A program made the translations under genes and the position numbers. DNA of 64,000 nt from Candidatus Methylacidiphilales bacterium. Lineage in GTDB: Bacteria; Verrucomicrobiota; Verrucomicrobiia; Methylacidiphilales; CAZTYG01. Under the pieces are notes generated by a model. It was not told where the DNA came from. It ran no database searches and saw only the letters and a program-made list of their open reading frames with translations. Positions 45,796 to 55,192 of this stretch are shown one piece after another; within the stretch, counting starts at the first letter, position 1; each line of letters starts with the position of its first letter. The stretch spans positions 1 to 64,000 of the forward strand of contig JANRJG010000042.1 in the NCBI GenBank assembly GCA_033875315.1. The letters run 5' to 3'.

Positions 45796-46671
45796 TCAAA
45801 AAACGGTTTTTCTCGACGGCAATGCGGTTTTGGGTGGCGGAGCTTTGACTTCCGCAGCGGAATTATTGGCGCGAAGGAGGTTGGCGATGATGTTTTTCTC
45901 CAATTCCGATTGCGGCTCCTGGATGGCGGTGTCGTCGAAACGGCGCAAGACCAACCAAATTGAAGTGGCTACGGATTCGGCATTGGTGATGATTTCCGCC
46001 TCGCGCTGGGTGACTTCGAAGGTGGCATTGGTACCCATGGCCAACCGGCCTTTACCGCCCTCGGCCGTTTCTTCACCGCCCGCCACCTGGCTGCCGTGGA
46101 TGATATCGAAGATTTTGACCCGCTGCAGGAATGTGATGGTGATCTTTTTTCCCATGGGGACATTTTTGGTCGGGAGCATGTCGTCTTCGAGTTCGAAGGA
46201 CCCCACCAAATCGACAAAGTCACCGTTTTTGACGAGGAAGCTGTTGGCCTTCACCTCGTCCACCCGCACGGAAATCAATCTTTTACCCGGCTCGATGACC
46301 ATGGAAGGCTTGGGCAGGCTTTCCCGTGTGCGGGCCTTAGGCTGGAGGAGCCACTCATTTTTGAACAGACTCTGGTAGGCAAAGAGATCCTTGACTTGGT
46401 CGAGGCTGCGCAAGGCGTTGTCGGGGATGACAGTGACAGGCACTTTCAGAACGCCCACGTTCATGTCGTTGAGCGGCGTGCCGGTTTCCAAGTCTTCTTT
46501 TACGAAAAGAACATCGCCCATCTCGATTTTGACTTCCGGTGCGGCTTCTATGACCGGTTTGGATGCGAGTGCTTTTTGGCGTTCCACATCGATCATTTTC
46601 TTGATCAAAAAGATGCTGCCAGCGCCAAGTACAAGCGCCAAAACCACTAGTATGGTAAATGATTTGTTCAA
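45796..46671 (-). CDS. cpaB: Tad pilus assembly protein CpaB/RcpC
   Basis: Periplasmic/outer-membrane factor with a SAF domain, linked to secretin function, 291 aa. One N-terminal helix (about 6-24) acts as anchor. The SAF-like region covers DVLFVKEDLETGTPLNDMNVGVL, split. The RcpC/CpaB domain is ISVRVDEVKANSFLVKNGDFVDLVG, split. The start codon is TTG at 46671 with AAAGG 6 nt upstream, and a clear promoter lies just before. It is the first gene of the Tad operon in this window; no flp pilin or tadV peptidase gene precedes it here. Confidence 0.85.
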   Translation of the reverse strand: MNKSFTILVVLALVLGAGSIFLIKKMIDVERQKALASKPVIEAAPEVKIEMGDVLFVKEDLETGTPLNDMNVGVLKVPVTVIPDNALRSLDQVKDLFAYQSLFKNEWLLQPKARTRESLPKPSMVIEPGKRLISVRVDEVKANSFLVKNGDFVDLVGSFELEDDMLPTKNVPMGKKITITFLQRVKIFDIIHGSQVAGGEETAEGGKGRLAMGTNATFEVTQREAEIITNAESVATSIWLVLRRFDDTAIQEPQSELEKNIIANLLRANNSAAEVKAPPPKTALPSRKTVF

Positions 46672-46692
46672 AACAGGCCTTTAATTACGCTT

Positions 46693-46721
46693 TTTATAGT
46701 AAAAAAGGGGGTATGCGTCAA
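46693..46721 (-). promoter_or_regulatory. Sigma70-type promoter of the Tad operon
   Basis: On the minus strand TTGACG (46721-46716) and TATAAA (46698-46693) are spaced by exactly 17 nt. Transcription should start near 46686, 15 nt before the cpaB TTG start, with AAAGG at 46682-46678. Confidence 0.7.
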
Positions 46722-46792
46722 CAAATTGATTCAATCCGGGTCCGGGCTCGACCTGAGCGCGGGGCCCCTTAACTTGACAACGGAGAACGGCC

Positions 46793-48022
46793 ATGCCCCT
46801 GCGACTTTCCAGAATTCCCCGATGCGCTCGCGTCCTGTTTGCTGCTGCCCTGCTCCTGATCCCTGCCGTGGTCCAAGCGACCAATTTGAACGATCTTTTC
46901 CATTTGCCGGTTTGGAAAGACAGCAACTTGTGGGACGACGAGGCCGAGGGTGTGGCGTGGCGGATGAAATTGAAGGGAACCAGCAACGCCGGAACAGAAA
47001 TTTACCGCAACAGTTTTTACGGGAGCATGGAAGTGTTGGGGGAACCGCTTTTCTCCCTTGACCTGTACTGCTCCGAGCACAAGCCGCAGCGGGTGGTCTT
47101 TGGATTCATCAACCAGGCCGATCTCAACGCCGTGGGAACCCAGCTGGCCGAACCGGAGTTCCGCAAGAAACGCGATGAAGCCATGGGCAGAATCAGTGCC
47201 CAATTGAGCGAGCGTCTCGGCGCCCCGGCCGGGAGCGGACCATGGACATGGTCCTGGGTCGGGCACCAGATCCAAATGCAGGCCACTTCTTCGGCCCTGA
47301 TCGTCACCCTCGAGAAAGGGAACTACGTGCCGAACGAAAGCGAAGCCCAGAAGATGGTGGAAAAGGACCACCGGGCCTTCGATCCGGCCGAACGGGTCAA
47401 GCGACGGTCCAACGGCGATGTGGTCATCACCGGGCTGCCTCCCATCTCACAGGGAAACCGCGGTTTCTGCGTTCCGGCCGCGTGGGAAAAGGTACTGCGC
47501 TACTACGGGGTATCCTTGAATGTTTATGAGTTGGCGGAGGCGGGAGGCACCACCGTCAACGGCAGTTCCTTCCGTGGTTTTGCCGGCAGTGTCAGCCGGG
47601 ACCTGTCCCCCTTGGGCTTCAAGCTCGATTACCTGCGGGAAACGGCAGACGATCTGGCCGGAATCCAGGGCTATCTCGACCGCGGCCTGCCCTTGGTCTG
47701 GGGGATCGACGCCCAGTTGTTGCCTTTGTGGGTCGAGCAGACGGGCCGCCGGCGGGACGGACTCGAGGCCAGCGACAAGGTGGTTAGGAAACTCACCGGA
47801 CCCCCGGGCTACCACGCGCTCCTGATCATCGGATACAACCTGGCCAAAGAGGAAATCGCGCTCTCCGATTCGACCGAACTCGGCCACAGCCATCCGGAAA
47901 TCTGGATCACGCGGAAAGAGGCCGGGTTGGTGGCCATCCCCTCCGCTCCGCTCATCGCCATCCTTCCCCCGAATGCCCTGACCGTCCCGACGCGTGCCTT
48001 CAAAAAAGCCCGCTGGTATTGA
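46793..48022 (+). CDS. Exported C39-like papain-fold protein
   Basis: A 409 aa protein with a signal peptide (about 1-29, cut near VVQA). The first ~200 residues are of unknown fold. The C-terminal part resembles a peptidase C39-like domain: Gln220 in ISQGNRGFC, Cys226, His341 in GYHALLIIGYN and Asp359 in LSDST give the oxyanion Gln, nucleophile and catalytic pair in order. It could be an extracellular or periplasmic cysteine protease, or an inactive relative. It is divergent from the Tad operon and convergent with an exported esterase. No known substrate; the family call rests on residue pattern only. Confidence 0.6.
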   Translation: MPLRLSRIPRCARVLFAAALLLIPAVVQATNLNDLFHLPVWKDSNLWDDEAEGVAWRMKLKGTSNAGTEIYRNSFYGSMEVLGEPLFSLDLYCSEHKPQRVVFGFINQADLNAVGTQLAEPEFRKKRDEAMGRISAQLSERLGAPAGSGPWTWSWVGHQIQMQATSSALIVTLEKGNYVPNESEAQKMVEKDHRAFDPAERVKRRSNGDVVITGLPPISQGNRGFCVPAAWEKVLRYYGVSLNVYELAEAGGTTVNGSSFRGFAGSVSRDLSPLGFKLDYLRETADDLAGIQGYLDRGLPLVWGIDAQLLPLWVEQTGRRRDGLEASDKVVRKLTGPPGYHALLIIGYNLAKEEIALSDSTELGHSHPEIWITRKEAGLVAIPSAPLIAILPPNALTVPTRAFKKARWY

Positions 48023-48047
48023 ACACCCGGTGAGGGCGGGGCTTGGC

Positions 48048-48989
48048 TTACTTCGCGCGGGTCTTCCCCCGCGACTGGAGCCATGCCTCGGCCGCGGCCC
48101 GTGAGGGAAACCAGAAACTGGACGCGGTCTCGGCCCGGGAAAGTTCCGCCGCACTCACAATCGCATCATCGCCGTCCCGCAACACCCAGCCATCGAGTTG
48201 CGAGATGTTCTCCAGCCGGGTGCCCGGGTAGGTTTCGGGCTTCTGGCGCAGATTGAGGGAATCGGCCAAGAATTGTTTGGCCAATGACGCCACCCGTTCA
48301 GGTGTTCCCTTGGTTTGATCAAGCTCCAACAGCGCCCAATTGGCGCCCAAGGTCCGGTTCTCCAAGTAAAGCTTGCGGGTCTTCTCCGCCGCGCCATCGG
48401 GCTGGTCGGTGGCCGAGACAAACAAACCCGGCACCCGGCGGGACGAGGCATAAGGAGGCGTCCACCATGCGCCAAGAACGCTCACGAAAGCCATCATCTT
48501 GTCCGCCTTGTAGAGGGTCATGGAAGCCGCGAATTGCGCCCCGGAGGAAATACCCCAAACCATGAAATTGGACTGACCGAGGTCGCGCCGTCCTGTCAGA
48601 CGATCAAAGTCACGCAACGCCTGGGTGACGGCCAGTCCGGAGCCGCGCATGGCATTGGAGTAGTCACGGCGGTCATCGTCCTCAAACTGGCATCCCAGCA
48701 AAGCCAGTTGGTGTTCTGAGGCAAAGGCGGGCCAGCCGTCTTTATCCACCAGCGGCCGGCCGTCTTCATTGTGCCCCGGAACCAACACCAACACCCCCCG
48801 CACCGTCTCCAGGCCGGCAGGGATCAGGCAACGGAAACGGGCCACAGTGAAGTTATCGGCCGGACGGGCCGGGATTTCACAATCGAACGTCTGCGCTGAC
48901 GCAGTCGGTTCCGCTAAAATGACGGCCGCGCACAGGGCGAAAATCATCCACAGTCCGCACCTTGAATGATCCCGCAAAGATAGGTTCAT
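48048..48989 (-). CDS. Exported alpha/beta-hydrolase (esterase-like)
   Basis: A 313 aa exported hydrolase. A signal peptide spans about 1-32 (hydrophobic IFALCAAVILAEPTASA). The alpha/beta fold is suggested by GVLVLVPGHNEDGR near 65-78 and by the nucleophile elbow GISSG at 146-150, with Ser148 as likely nucleophile; the catalytic Asp and His are not confidently placed. PGLFVSATDQPDGAAEKTRKLY resembles the strand before the acid residue. The substrate is unknown; a feruloyl- or dienelactone-type role is possible. Convergent with the C39-like gene. Confidence 0.65.
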   Translation of the reverse strand: MNLSLRDHSRCGLWMIFALCAAVILAEPTASAQTFDCEIPARPADNFTVARFRCLIPAGLETVRGVLVLVPGHNEDGRPLVDKDGWPAFASEHQLALLGCQFEDDDRRDYSNAMRGSGLAVTQALRDFDRLTGRRDLGQSNFMVWGISSGAQFAASMTLYKADKMMAFVSVLGAWWTPPYASSRRVPGLFVSATDQPDGAAEKTRKLYLENRTLGANWALLELDQTKGTPERVASLAKQFLADSLNLRQKPETYPGTRLENISQLDGWVLRDGDDAIVSAAELSRAETASSFWFPSRAAAEAWLQSRGKTRAK

Positions 48990-49018
48990 GGCGAAAGTCT
49001 GCGGGCCGGTTCGGCGGT

Positions 49019-50239
49019 TCAGGAAGGACGTCCCCTGCCCTTGCGGGCCGGGCCGGCCACTCGGGACCAGGATTTGAGACGTAGGGCGTTGAGATTGATG
49101 AAACCGGTGGCATCGCCCTGGTTGTAGGCCCCGGCGTCGGCCTCCATCGTGGCGACGTGCGGGTTATAAAGGGAAACCTTGCTGCGCCGTCCGGCGGTGA
49201 TGATGTTTCCCTTGTAGAGCTTGATCCGGACCGAACCGGTGACGTTTTCCTGGCTCTGGTCAACGGCGGCCTGGAGAAAATTCCGCTCGGGGGCGAACCA
49301 GAAACCGTTGTACACCAGCTCGGAATACTTCGGGATCATCCCGTCGCGCAGATGCATGACCTCGCGGTCCATGGTCAGGGTTTCCATCTGGCGGTGGGCG
49401 AAGTGGAGGATGGAGCCTCCCGGGGTTTCATAGACGCCACGCGATTTCATGCCGACGAAGCGGTTCTCCACCAAGTCGACCCGGCCGACTCCGTGTTTGC
49501 CGCCGAGCTTGTTGAGGGCTTTCATGACCCCGGCCGGGGTGAGTCGCTTGCCATTGACCGCGACACAGTTCCCACGCTCGAAATCCAATTCGACGTATTC
49601 TGCCTTGTTGGGGGCATCCTCGGGAGCCACGCTGAGAACGAACATATCCTTGGTCGGCTCGCGCCATGGATCTTCCAAGATACCACTTTCAAAGCTGATG
49701 TGGAGGAGGTTCCGGTCCATGGAGTAGGGCTTCTTGGCCGTCACGGGGACGGGAATGCCCTTGGACTTGGCGTAAGCGATGAGATCGCTGCGGCCCTTGA
49801 AATTCCAGGTGCGCCAGGGCGCGATGACTTTCAGTTCGGGAGCGAGGGCGGCGAAGGTGAGCTCGAAACGCACTTGGTCATTGCCCTTGCCGGTGGCGCC
49901 GTGGGCCACCGCTTCGGCTTTCTCCAAACGGGCGATGTCGACCTGCCGCTTGGCGATGAGGGGGCGGGCGATGCTGGTGCCGAGGAAATACTGGTTCTCG
50001 TACAGTGCCCCGGCCCTGACCATCGGGTAGATGAAATCACGGGCAAATTCCTCGGTCAGGTCGTCGATGTAGCACTTGGAGGCCCCGGTGCGGACGGCTT
50101 TTTTGTCGAGGCCCTTGAGTTCCTCTTCCTGGCCGATGTCGGCGCAGAAGGCGATGATTTCGGCCCCGTATTCTTCCTGGAGCCAGCGGAGAAGGATGGA
50201 GGTGTCGAGACCCCCGGAATAGGCGACAACGATTTTCAT
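49019..50239 (-). CDS. argG: Argininosuccinate synthase
   Basis: Joins citrulline and aspartate with ATP in arginine synthesis, 406 aa. The PP-loop AYSGGLDTS is at 5-13; family blocks [26 protein letters not shown] and [10 protein letters not shown] (C-terminal) are visible. It is on the same strand as, and 109 nt downstream of, dxs, with a hairpin in the gap. No argH or argF is seen. The gap 48990-49018 to the esterase gene is too short for a terminator of note. Confidence 0.97.
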   Translation of the reverse strand: MKIVVAYSGGLDTSILLRWLQEEYGAEIIAFCADIGQEEELKGLDKKAVRTGASKCYIDDLTEEFARDFIYPMVRAGALYENQYFLGTSIARPLIAKRQVDIARLEKAEAVAHGATGKGNDQVRFELTFAALAPELKVIAPWRTWNFKGRSDLIAYAKSKGIPVPVTAKKPYSMDRNLLHISFESGILEDPWREPTKDMFVLSVAPEDAPNKAEYVELDFERGNCVAVNGKRLTPAGVMKALNKLGGKHGVGRVDLVENRFVGMKSRGVYETPGGSILHFAHRQMETLTMDREVMHLRDGMIPKYSELVYNGFWFAPERNFLQAAVDQSQENVTGSVRIKLYKGNIITAGRRSKVSLYNPHVATMEADAGAYNQGDATGFINLNALRLKSWSRVAGPARKGRGRPS

Positions 50240-50300
50240 AAATGACTGGTTGATGGGGCAGGCAAAGAGCGAAGCAGGGTGGTTTTTCGCAGGGGTGATG

Positions 50301-50320
50301 CCGCGTTGTCTCCAACGCGG
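50301..50320. terminator. Perfect 8-bp hairpin between dxs and argG
   Basis: CCGCGTTG (50301-50308) and CAACGCGG (50313-50320) are exact reverse complements around a 4-nt loop. It lies between the dxs stop and the argG start on the minus strand. There is no U-tract. It may be a weak terminator or a copy of a dispersed palindrome; no second copy is in the window. Confidence 0.45.
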
Positions 50321-50348
50321 TTTGGATCATTTCCCTTGCTGATCCACC

Positions 50349-52253
50349 TCAGGCCACGGCGGGTTTGGCGGCGGCGGGTTTGAGTTTCTTGAGGAAAGGC
50401 TGCAGTTTTTCCAATGCCCCTTCCACGCTCAGGCCGTGGAGCGCGCGCAGCTGGTCGACCTTGCCGTGGTCGATGAACTGGTCGGGCCAGCCGATGCGGA
50501 CGACCGGGGTGTTGAGGCCGAGATCGCTCAGTTCCTCGATGACCCCGGCACCGAAGCCCCCCTTGATGACATGGTCCTCGAAAGTGACAATAACCTCGCA
50601 ACTGCGGGCAAAGAATTCGAGGGTGCCGCGGTCGAGGGGTTTGGCGAAACGGGCATTGATGATGGCGGTGGAAACGCCCTGGGCCTCGAGCTTGGCCGCG
50701 AGTTCCTGCCCCATGGGGAGCATGTGACCGTAGCTCCAAACAGCGACTTGGGTTCCGTGTTTGATGACCTCGGCCTTGCCGATGGGAAGGAGCTGGGGGT
50801 TTTCCTTGACCTTCGCGCCCACACCCGCGCCACGCGGATAACGCAGGGCCACAGGCCCCGCATACTGGGTGGCGGTGTAGAGCATATCCGCCATCTCATC
50901 TTCATCCTTGGGCGACATGTGGACCATGTTGGGCACGCAGCGGAGGTAGGAGATGTCAAAAAGGCCGTGGTGGGTCGGACCGTCATCGCCGGAAAGACTG
51001 CCGCGGTCCATGGCGAACACGACGGGGAGGTTCTGGAGGGCCACATCATGAATGATCATGTCGTAGGCACGCTGAAGGAACGTGGAGTAGATGGCGCAGA
51101 CCGGTTTGTAGCCTTTGGTGGCCAGTCCTGCGGCAAAGAGCACTGCATGTTCCTCGGCGATGCCGACATCGAAGTACTTGTCCGGGTGTTTGGGCTGGAA
51201 GCGGTCGAGGGCGGTGCCGTTGGGCATGGCGCCGGTGATGGCGACGATTTTGTTGTTGGTGTTGGCCAGCTTGACCAAGGTGTCGGCGAAAACCTGGGAA
51301 AAGGTGGCGGGTCCGCTGGCGTCACTTTCGCCGTCGGTCGGGTGGTAGGTGCCGGGGCCGACACCGTGGTATTTCTTCTGTTTGGACATGGCCAGCTCGA
51401 AGCCCTTGCCCTTCTGGGTGAGAACGTGGAGCAGGACGGGATGATCCTGGTCCTTGAGGAAGTTCAACATCTTGATCAGGCTGTCGGTGTCGTGGCCGTC
51501 AACCGGGCCGTAATAGGTCAGTCCCATTTCCTCGAAAATGACGCTGGGAAGAAGGAGGCTTTTGGCGGCTTCCTCGGCCTTTTTGGCGTATTTGAGGGCG
51601 GTCTGTCCACCGAGGCGCTCGATAACCTGGCTGGCCTTGTCGTGGAGGTAGCTGAACTGCGGGTTGGTGGAGATTTTATTGAAGTAGCTGGCAATGGCAC
51701 CGACGTTCTTGTCGATGGACCACTCGTTGTCGTTGAGGATGACGATGAGCTTCTTGGTGTGTTGGGTGATATTGTTCAGGGCCTCGAAGGTGACCCCGCA
51801 GGTGAAGGCGGCATCACCGCAAAGGGCGACCACATGTTCATCGCTTTTGCGCAGGTCACGGGCCGTGGCCATGCCGACGGCGGCGGAAAGCGCGGTGCCG
51901 GCGTGGCCCGCACCGTAGCAATCGTGCGGGCTTTCGGTGCGGAGCATGAAGCCATTGAGCCCTCCGGCTTGGCGGATGGTGGGGAACTGTTTGCGGCGCC
52001 CGGAGAGGATCTTGTGGACGTAGGCCTGGTGGCTGACATCGAAAACAAAGTTGTCTTTGGGGGTTTCGAAGACGTGGTGCAGGGCGATGGTCAGCTCGAC
52101 CAGGCCGAGGTTGGGGCCGAGATGCCCCCCGTTTTTGCTGCAAACCTGGATCAGTTCATCCCGGATTTCCTGCGCCAGGACGGCCATCTCTTCCGTATTG
52201 AGTTTTTTGACATCAGCCGGTCCATTGATCCGGTCCAGTATTTTTGCAGCCAT
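50349..52253 (-). CDS. dxs: 1-deoxy-D-xylulose 5-phosphate synthase
   Basis: First and rate-limiting MEP-pathway enzyme, condensing pyruvate and glyceraldehyde 3-phosphate with TPP, 634 aa. The TPP-binding region shows HAGTALSAAVGMATARD, then ALCGDAAFTCGVTFEALNN with the GDG-like GDA motif; GDDGPTHHGLFDISY and RYPRGAG mark the pyrimidine domain and TVTFEDHVIKGGFGAG the transketolase C-domain. The ATG at 52253 is chosen over the upstream start at 52277. xseB is 36 nt upstream on the same strand, the conserved xseB-dxs neighbourhood. Confidence 0.96.
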   Translation of the reverse strand: MAAKILDRINGPADVKKLNTEEMAVLAQEIRDELIQVCSKNGGHLGPNLGLVELTIALHHVFETPKDNFVFDVSHQAYVHKILSGRRKQFPTIRQAGGLNGFMLRTESPHDCYGAGHAGTALSAAVGMATARDLRKSDEHVVALCGDAAFTCGVTFEALNNITQHTKKLIVILNDNEWSIDKNVGAIASYFNKISTNPQFSYLHDKASQVIERLGGQTALKYAKKAEEAAKSLLLPSVIFEEMGLTYYGPVDGHDTDSLIKMLNFLKDQDHPVLLHVLTQKGKGFELAMSKQKKYHGVGPGTYHPTDGESDASGPATFSQVFADTLVKLANTNNKIVAITGAMPNGTALDRFQPKHPDKYFDVGIAEEHAVLFAAGLATKGYKPVCAIYSTFLQRAYDMIIHDVALQNLPVVFAMDRGSLSGDDGPTHHGLFDISYLRCVPNMVHMSPKDEDEMADMLYTATQYAGPVALRYPRGAGVGAKVKENPQLLPIGKAEVIKHGTQVAVWSYGHMLPMGQELAAKLEAQGVSTAIINARFAKPLDRGTLEFFARSCEVIVTFEDHVIKGGFGAGVIEELSDLGLNTPVVRIGWPDQFIDHGKVDQLRALHGLSVEGALEKLQPFLKKLKPAAAKPAVA

Positions 52254-52289
52254 GTGGTTCTCTTTCCTTTGCCCCATCGTGGGGGTATT

Positions 52290-52607
52290 TCAAAACAGAC
52301 GGGCCTCGCCGGCAGAATCCTCTTCTGCCGGGGCAGGCTGGTCTTCCCCCTGGATGGCCGGGAGACCGCCCGGGGAAGCGGTAAATGTCCCCGACTTTTG
52401 CCGGGTTAACAATTCAATTTTTTGCTCTGCCGCCGCCAGCTTCTCGCTGCAAAGGCCCAGAAGCTTCATTCCTTCCTCGTAACGCCCGATCAGATCCTCC
52501 AAGGGCAGCTCGGGCGACTGCATCAGACCGACGAGTTCGTCGAGGCGGGCGACGGCCTGTTCAAAGGTGATATCAGCGGACTTGTCCTTGGCAGGGGGCT
52601 TGGGCAT
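52290..52607 (-). CDS. xseB: Exodeoxyribonuclease VII small subunit
   Basis: Small subunit of ExoVII, which degrades single-stranded DNA, 105 aa. The conserved helical region is residues 11-65: DITFEQAVARLDELVGLMQ, LPLEDLIGRYEEGMKLL and CSEKLAAAEQKI. A C-terminal extension of about 40 residues rich in Pro, Ala and Glu is longer than in E. coli (80 aa total). The ATG at 52607 is preferred. It is followed by dxs. The large subunit xseA is not present in this window. Confidence 0.9.
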   Translation of the reverse strand: MPKPPAKDKSADITFEQAVARLDELVGLMQSPELPLEDLIGRYEEGMKLLGLCSEKLAAAEQKIELLTRQKSGTFTASPGGLPAIQGEDQPAPAEEDSAGEARLF

Positions 52608-52668
52608 CGGGGAGTCAGACTCTGGCCGGGGCAGCGGTGAGATCAATCCCGAAAAGCAGGCGGCTGGA

Positions 52669-53529
52669 TCAGGGGGTCAGCTGACCATTGCGCCGGGGGA
52701 AACGCATCCGGTGGGCCAACCAACCATGTTTGGGGGCAAAGAGGAGGGCCACGATGAACAAACCCGCCTGGGCCAGTACGATACAGGCCGCGGTGGACCC
52801 ATCGATGCGGAAGCTGAACCAAATTCCGGCGGCACAGGCCAGCCAGGCACTGCCCACCGACCAGGCCATCATGCCCTCGAAACGGTCGCTCATGAGATAA
52901 CCAATGCAGCCGGGTGTGATCAACATCGCCACCACCAGGATGATCCCCACCGCCTGCAAGGATACCACCACGGTAGCCGCCAGCAGGCAGAGCAAAAGGT
53001 AGTGAAGAAAGACCGTGTTCAAACCGATGGTCCTGGCCTGGAGGGGGTCGAAGCAAAAGAGCATCAGGTCCTTCCGGAGCACCAGGATCACCGCCAGGGT
53101 CACTCCCCCGATGGCCAAGACCTGCCGGAGCGTCTCCGGCTCAATGCCCAGAATATTGCCGAAGAGGATGTGGTCGAGGTGAAGATCGCTTTCGGTTTTG
53201 GAAAAGAGCACCAGTCCGAAGGCGAAGAGACCGGTGAAGACGATACCCAGGACAGTGTCCTCCTTCAGACGGCTGTTGGCCTTGAGAAACCCGCTGGCCG
53301 CGCCACAGAAGACCCCGCTGGCGAAGGCCCCTGCGGCCAGAGGCAACCCAAACAGGTAGGCCAGAACGATCCCGGGCAGTACGGCATGCGAGACCGCATC
53401 GCCCAGGAGGGACCAGCCCTTGAGCACCAGATAACAGGAAAGGACCGCACAAACCGTTCCCACCAACAACCCCGCGAGCAGGGCGTCCTGCATGAACGGG
53501 TGGGAAAAGGGTTCCCAGAGGCCGTTCAT
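52669..53529 (-). CDS. Mn/Zn-type ABC transporter permease 2
   Basis: A 286 aa inner-membrane permease of the ABC-3 family (MntB/SitD/ZnuB type), with about eight helices. GDAVSHAVLPGIVLAYLFGLPL, split around the His, holds the conserved SHAVLPG; GIVFTGLFAFGLVLFSK follows. The C-terminal helices carry SLQAVGIILVVAMLITPG, a family signature. It is the last gene of the operon; its ATG overlaps the stop of the first permease gene (ATGA). With two permeases the transporter resembles SitCD or TroCD, not ZnuABC, which has one. Confidence 0.92.
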   Translation of the reverse strand: MNGLWEPFSHPFMQDALLAGLLVGTVCAVLSCYLVLKGWSLLGDAVSHAVLPGIVLAYLFGLPLAAGAFASGVFCGAASGFLKANSRLKEDTVLGIVFTGLFAFGLVLFSKTESDLHLDHILFGNILGIEPETLRQVLAIGGVTLAVILVLRKDLMLFCFDPLQARTIGLNTVFLHYLLLCLLAATVVVSLQAVGIILVVAMLITPGCIGYLMSDRFEGMMAWSVGSAWLACAAGIWFSFRIDGSTAACIVLAQAGLFIVALLFAPKHGWLAHRMRFPRRNGQLTP

Positions 53530-54362
53530 GGGGTGGCCCCCCGTGCGCGGGTGCAGAGGCCGCACTTCGGCGAAAACAAAAACGCGGCCAGAAAGACCAG
53601 GGTTTGCAGCACGACGATGCAGCCTCCCACTTCGCCATTGAGAAAGTAACCCGTGTAGGCCCCGGCACCCGAAACGACCGCCCCCATCAGGCCGGCTATC
53701 AACAACATGCGGTCAAACCGGTCGCTGAGCAGGTAGGCGGTGGCCCCCGGAGTCACCAGCATGGCCACCACCAGGATCGCCCCCACCGCTTGCAAGGCCG
53801 CGACGGTGATGAGCGAGAGGAGGGCCAGCAAGGTCAACTGAAGCAGGTGGACCGGAAGACCGAGCGTGCGGGCCTGACCAGGATCGAAACAAAAAAGTAC
53901 CAGGTCTTTCCACTTCAGTCCCAGGACCAGCAAAGCCGTGGCCGAGATCAGGACCATTTGCACCATGTCCGCGCGGGCGATGCCGAGGATGTTGCCAAAA
54001 ACAATCGTCCTCAGATTGACCTCGGAGGGATGGAGCGATATGAGAAACAGGCCCAGGGCAAAAAAGGCGGTGAAAACCACCCCGATGACCGCATCCTCGC
54101 GCAACCGGGTGCGGGCCTTGACCAACCCCATGCCGAGCGCAGCCAGCATTCCGGTTGAGAATGCCCCCAGGACCATGGGCAATCCCAGGATGTGGGCGAT
54201 GGCCACTCCTGGCACGACCGAATGGGAAAGGGCATCCCCCATCAACGACCAACCCTTGAGGATGACAAAACAGGAAAGCAAGCCGCAGACCCCGCCGATG
54301 AGCGCGCTCATCACCATGGCCCGGACCATAAAATCGTATTGCAAGGGTTCCAACCAGTTCAT
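53526..54362 (-). CDS. Mn/Zn-type ABC transporter permease 1
   Basis: A 278 aa ABC-3 family permease with about eight helices and the same landmarks as the gene downstream: [19 protein letters not shown], split, and [20 protein letters not shown]. It probably pairs with the second permease as a heterodimer. Both ends overlap neighbours by 4 nt (ATGA), typical of a translationally coupled operon. Residues 58-72 and 210-230 match across the two permeases, suggesting an old duplication. Confidence 0.92.
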   Translation of the reverse strand: MNWLEPLQYDFMVRAMVMSALIGGVCGLLSCFVILKGWSLMGDALSHSVVPGVAIAHILGLPMVLGAFSTGMLAALGMGLVKARTRLREDAVIGVVFTAFFALGLFLISLHPSEVNLRTIVFGNILGIARADMVQMVLISATALLVLGLKWKDLVLFCFDPGQARTLGLPVHLLQLTLLALLSLITVAALQAVGAILVVAMLVTPGATAYLLSDRFDRMLLIAGLMGAVVSGAGAYTGYFLNGEVGGCIVVLQTLVFLAAFLFSPKCGLCTRARGATP

Positions 54363-55192
54363 TCTTCCACCCGGTCCTCGATTTTCCCGCCATGTCCAAG
54401 CACCAACGGCCGCTCGTCATCGGTCAACACGATTGGATTATCACCCGGAGCATCGTCCAGGCGGAAATGGCGCAACTTGCCGCCGAAAGCCCGCCCAAGA
54501 TTCTCGGCGGTGAAGACCTCGACCGTGGGACCATGCGCCAGCACCGTGCGGTTGATCAGCACCACTTGATCACAAAATTCCGGCACCGATCCGAGATTGT
54601 GGGTCGAAACCAGGATGATGTGTCCGGAAGCGCGCAGCTCGCGCAACACCTCGATGATGGATATCTCGGTCTTCACATCGACGCCGGTGAAGGGTTCATC
54701 CAGGAGAATAACCTTTGCCTCCTGGGCCAGGGCGCGGGCCAGGAAGACGCGCTTCTTCTGTCCGCCGGAAAGCTCCCCGATCTGGCGGTCCTGCAGACCC
54801 TCCAGCCCGACACGCTCCAAGCTCCGCCGCACGGCCTCGCGGTCGGCCGCGCGGGGGATGCGCAGGAAGTTCATGTGGCCGTAGCGCCCCATCATGACCA
54901 CATCCCGGACCAGAACCGGGAAACTCCAGTCGACTTCCTCCGCCTGGGGCACGTAGGCCAGCAGATTCCTGCGGCAGGCTTGGGGCACACTCAGGCCACC
55001 GATGGTGACCTCGCCCTCGGTCGGCCGGACAAAACCGACAATGGCTTTGAAGAGGGTCGACTTTCCACTGCCATTGACCCCGACGAGGGCACAGATCACT
55101 CCGGTTTCCAAACGGAAGGTGGCATCGTAAAGGGCGGTGTTCCCGTTGCTGTAGGTCACGGTCACCTTGGCCACATCAACAGAAAAACTCAT
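54359..55192 (-). CDS. Mn/Zn-type ABC transporter ATPase
   Basis: A 277 aa cytosolic ATPase of the MntA/SitB/ZnuC type. Walker [10 protein letters not shown] is near 39-47, the ABC signature [16 protein letters not shown] near 138-153, Walker [13 protein letters not shown] near 159-170, and the His-loop STHNLGSV near 196. It energises the permease pair. It overlaps the substrate-binding protein gene upstream and the permease gene downstream by 4 nt each. Confidence 0.94.
   Translation of the reverse strand: MSFSVDVAKVTVTYSNGNTALYDATFRLETGVICALVGVNGSGKSTLFKAIVGFVRPTEGEVTIGGLSVPQACRRNLLAYVPQAEEVDWSFPVLVRDVVMMGRYGHMNFLRIPRAADREAVRRSLERVGLEGLQDRQIGELSGGQKKRVFLARALAQEAKVILLDEPFTGVDVKTEISIIEVLRELRASGHIILVSTHNLGSVPEFCDQVVLINRTVLAHGPTVEVFTAENLGRAFGGKLRHFRLDDAPGDNPIVLTDDERPLVLGHGGKIEDRVEE

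Noticed and set aside
46774-46779. TTGACA hexamer as a -35 box for the C39-like gene
   Set aside because: It is only 14 nt before the start codon; no -10 box could lie between them.
50436-52409. A 657-codon open frame antisense to dxs
   Set aside because: Composition mirrors the dxs codons, no recognisable motif, and dxs itself matches its family along the full length.
52675-52686. GGTCAGCTGACC palindrome near the end of the second permease gene as an operator
   Set aside because: It lies inside the coding sequence a few codons before the stop, and a single 12-bp palindrome of this GC content can arise by chance.
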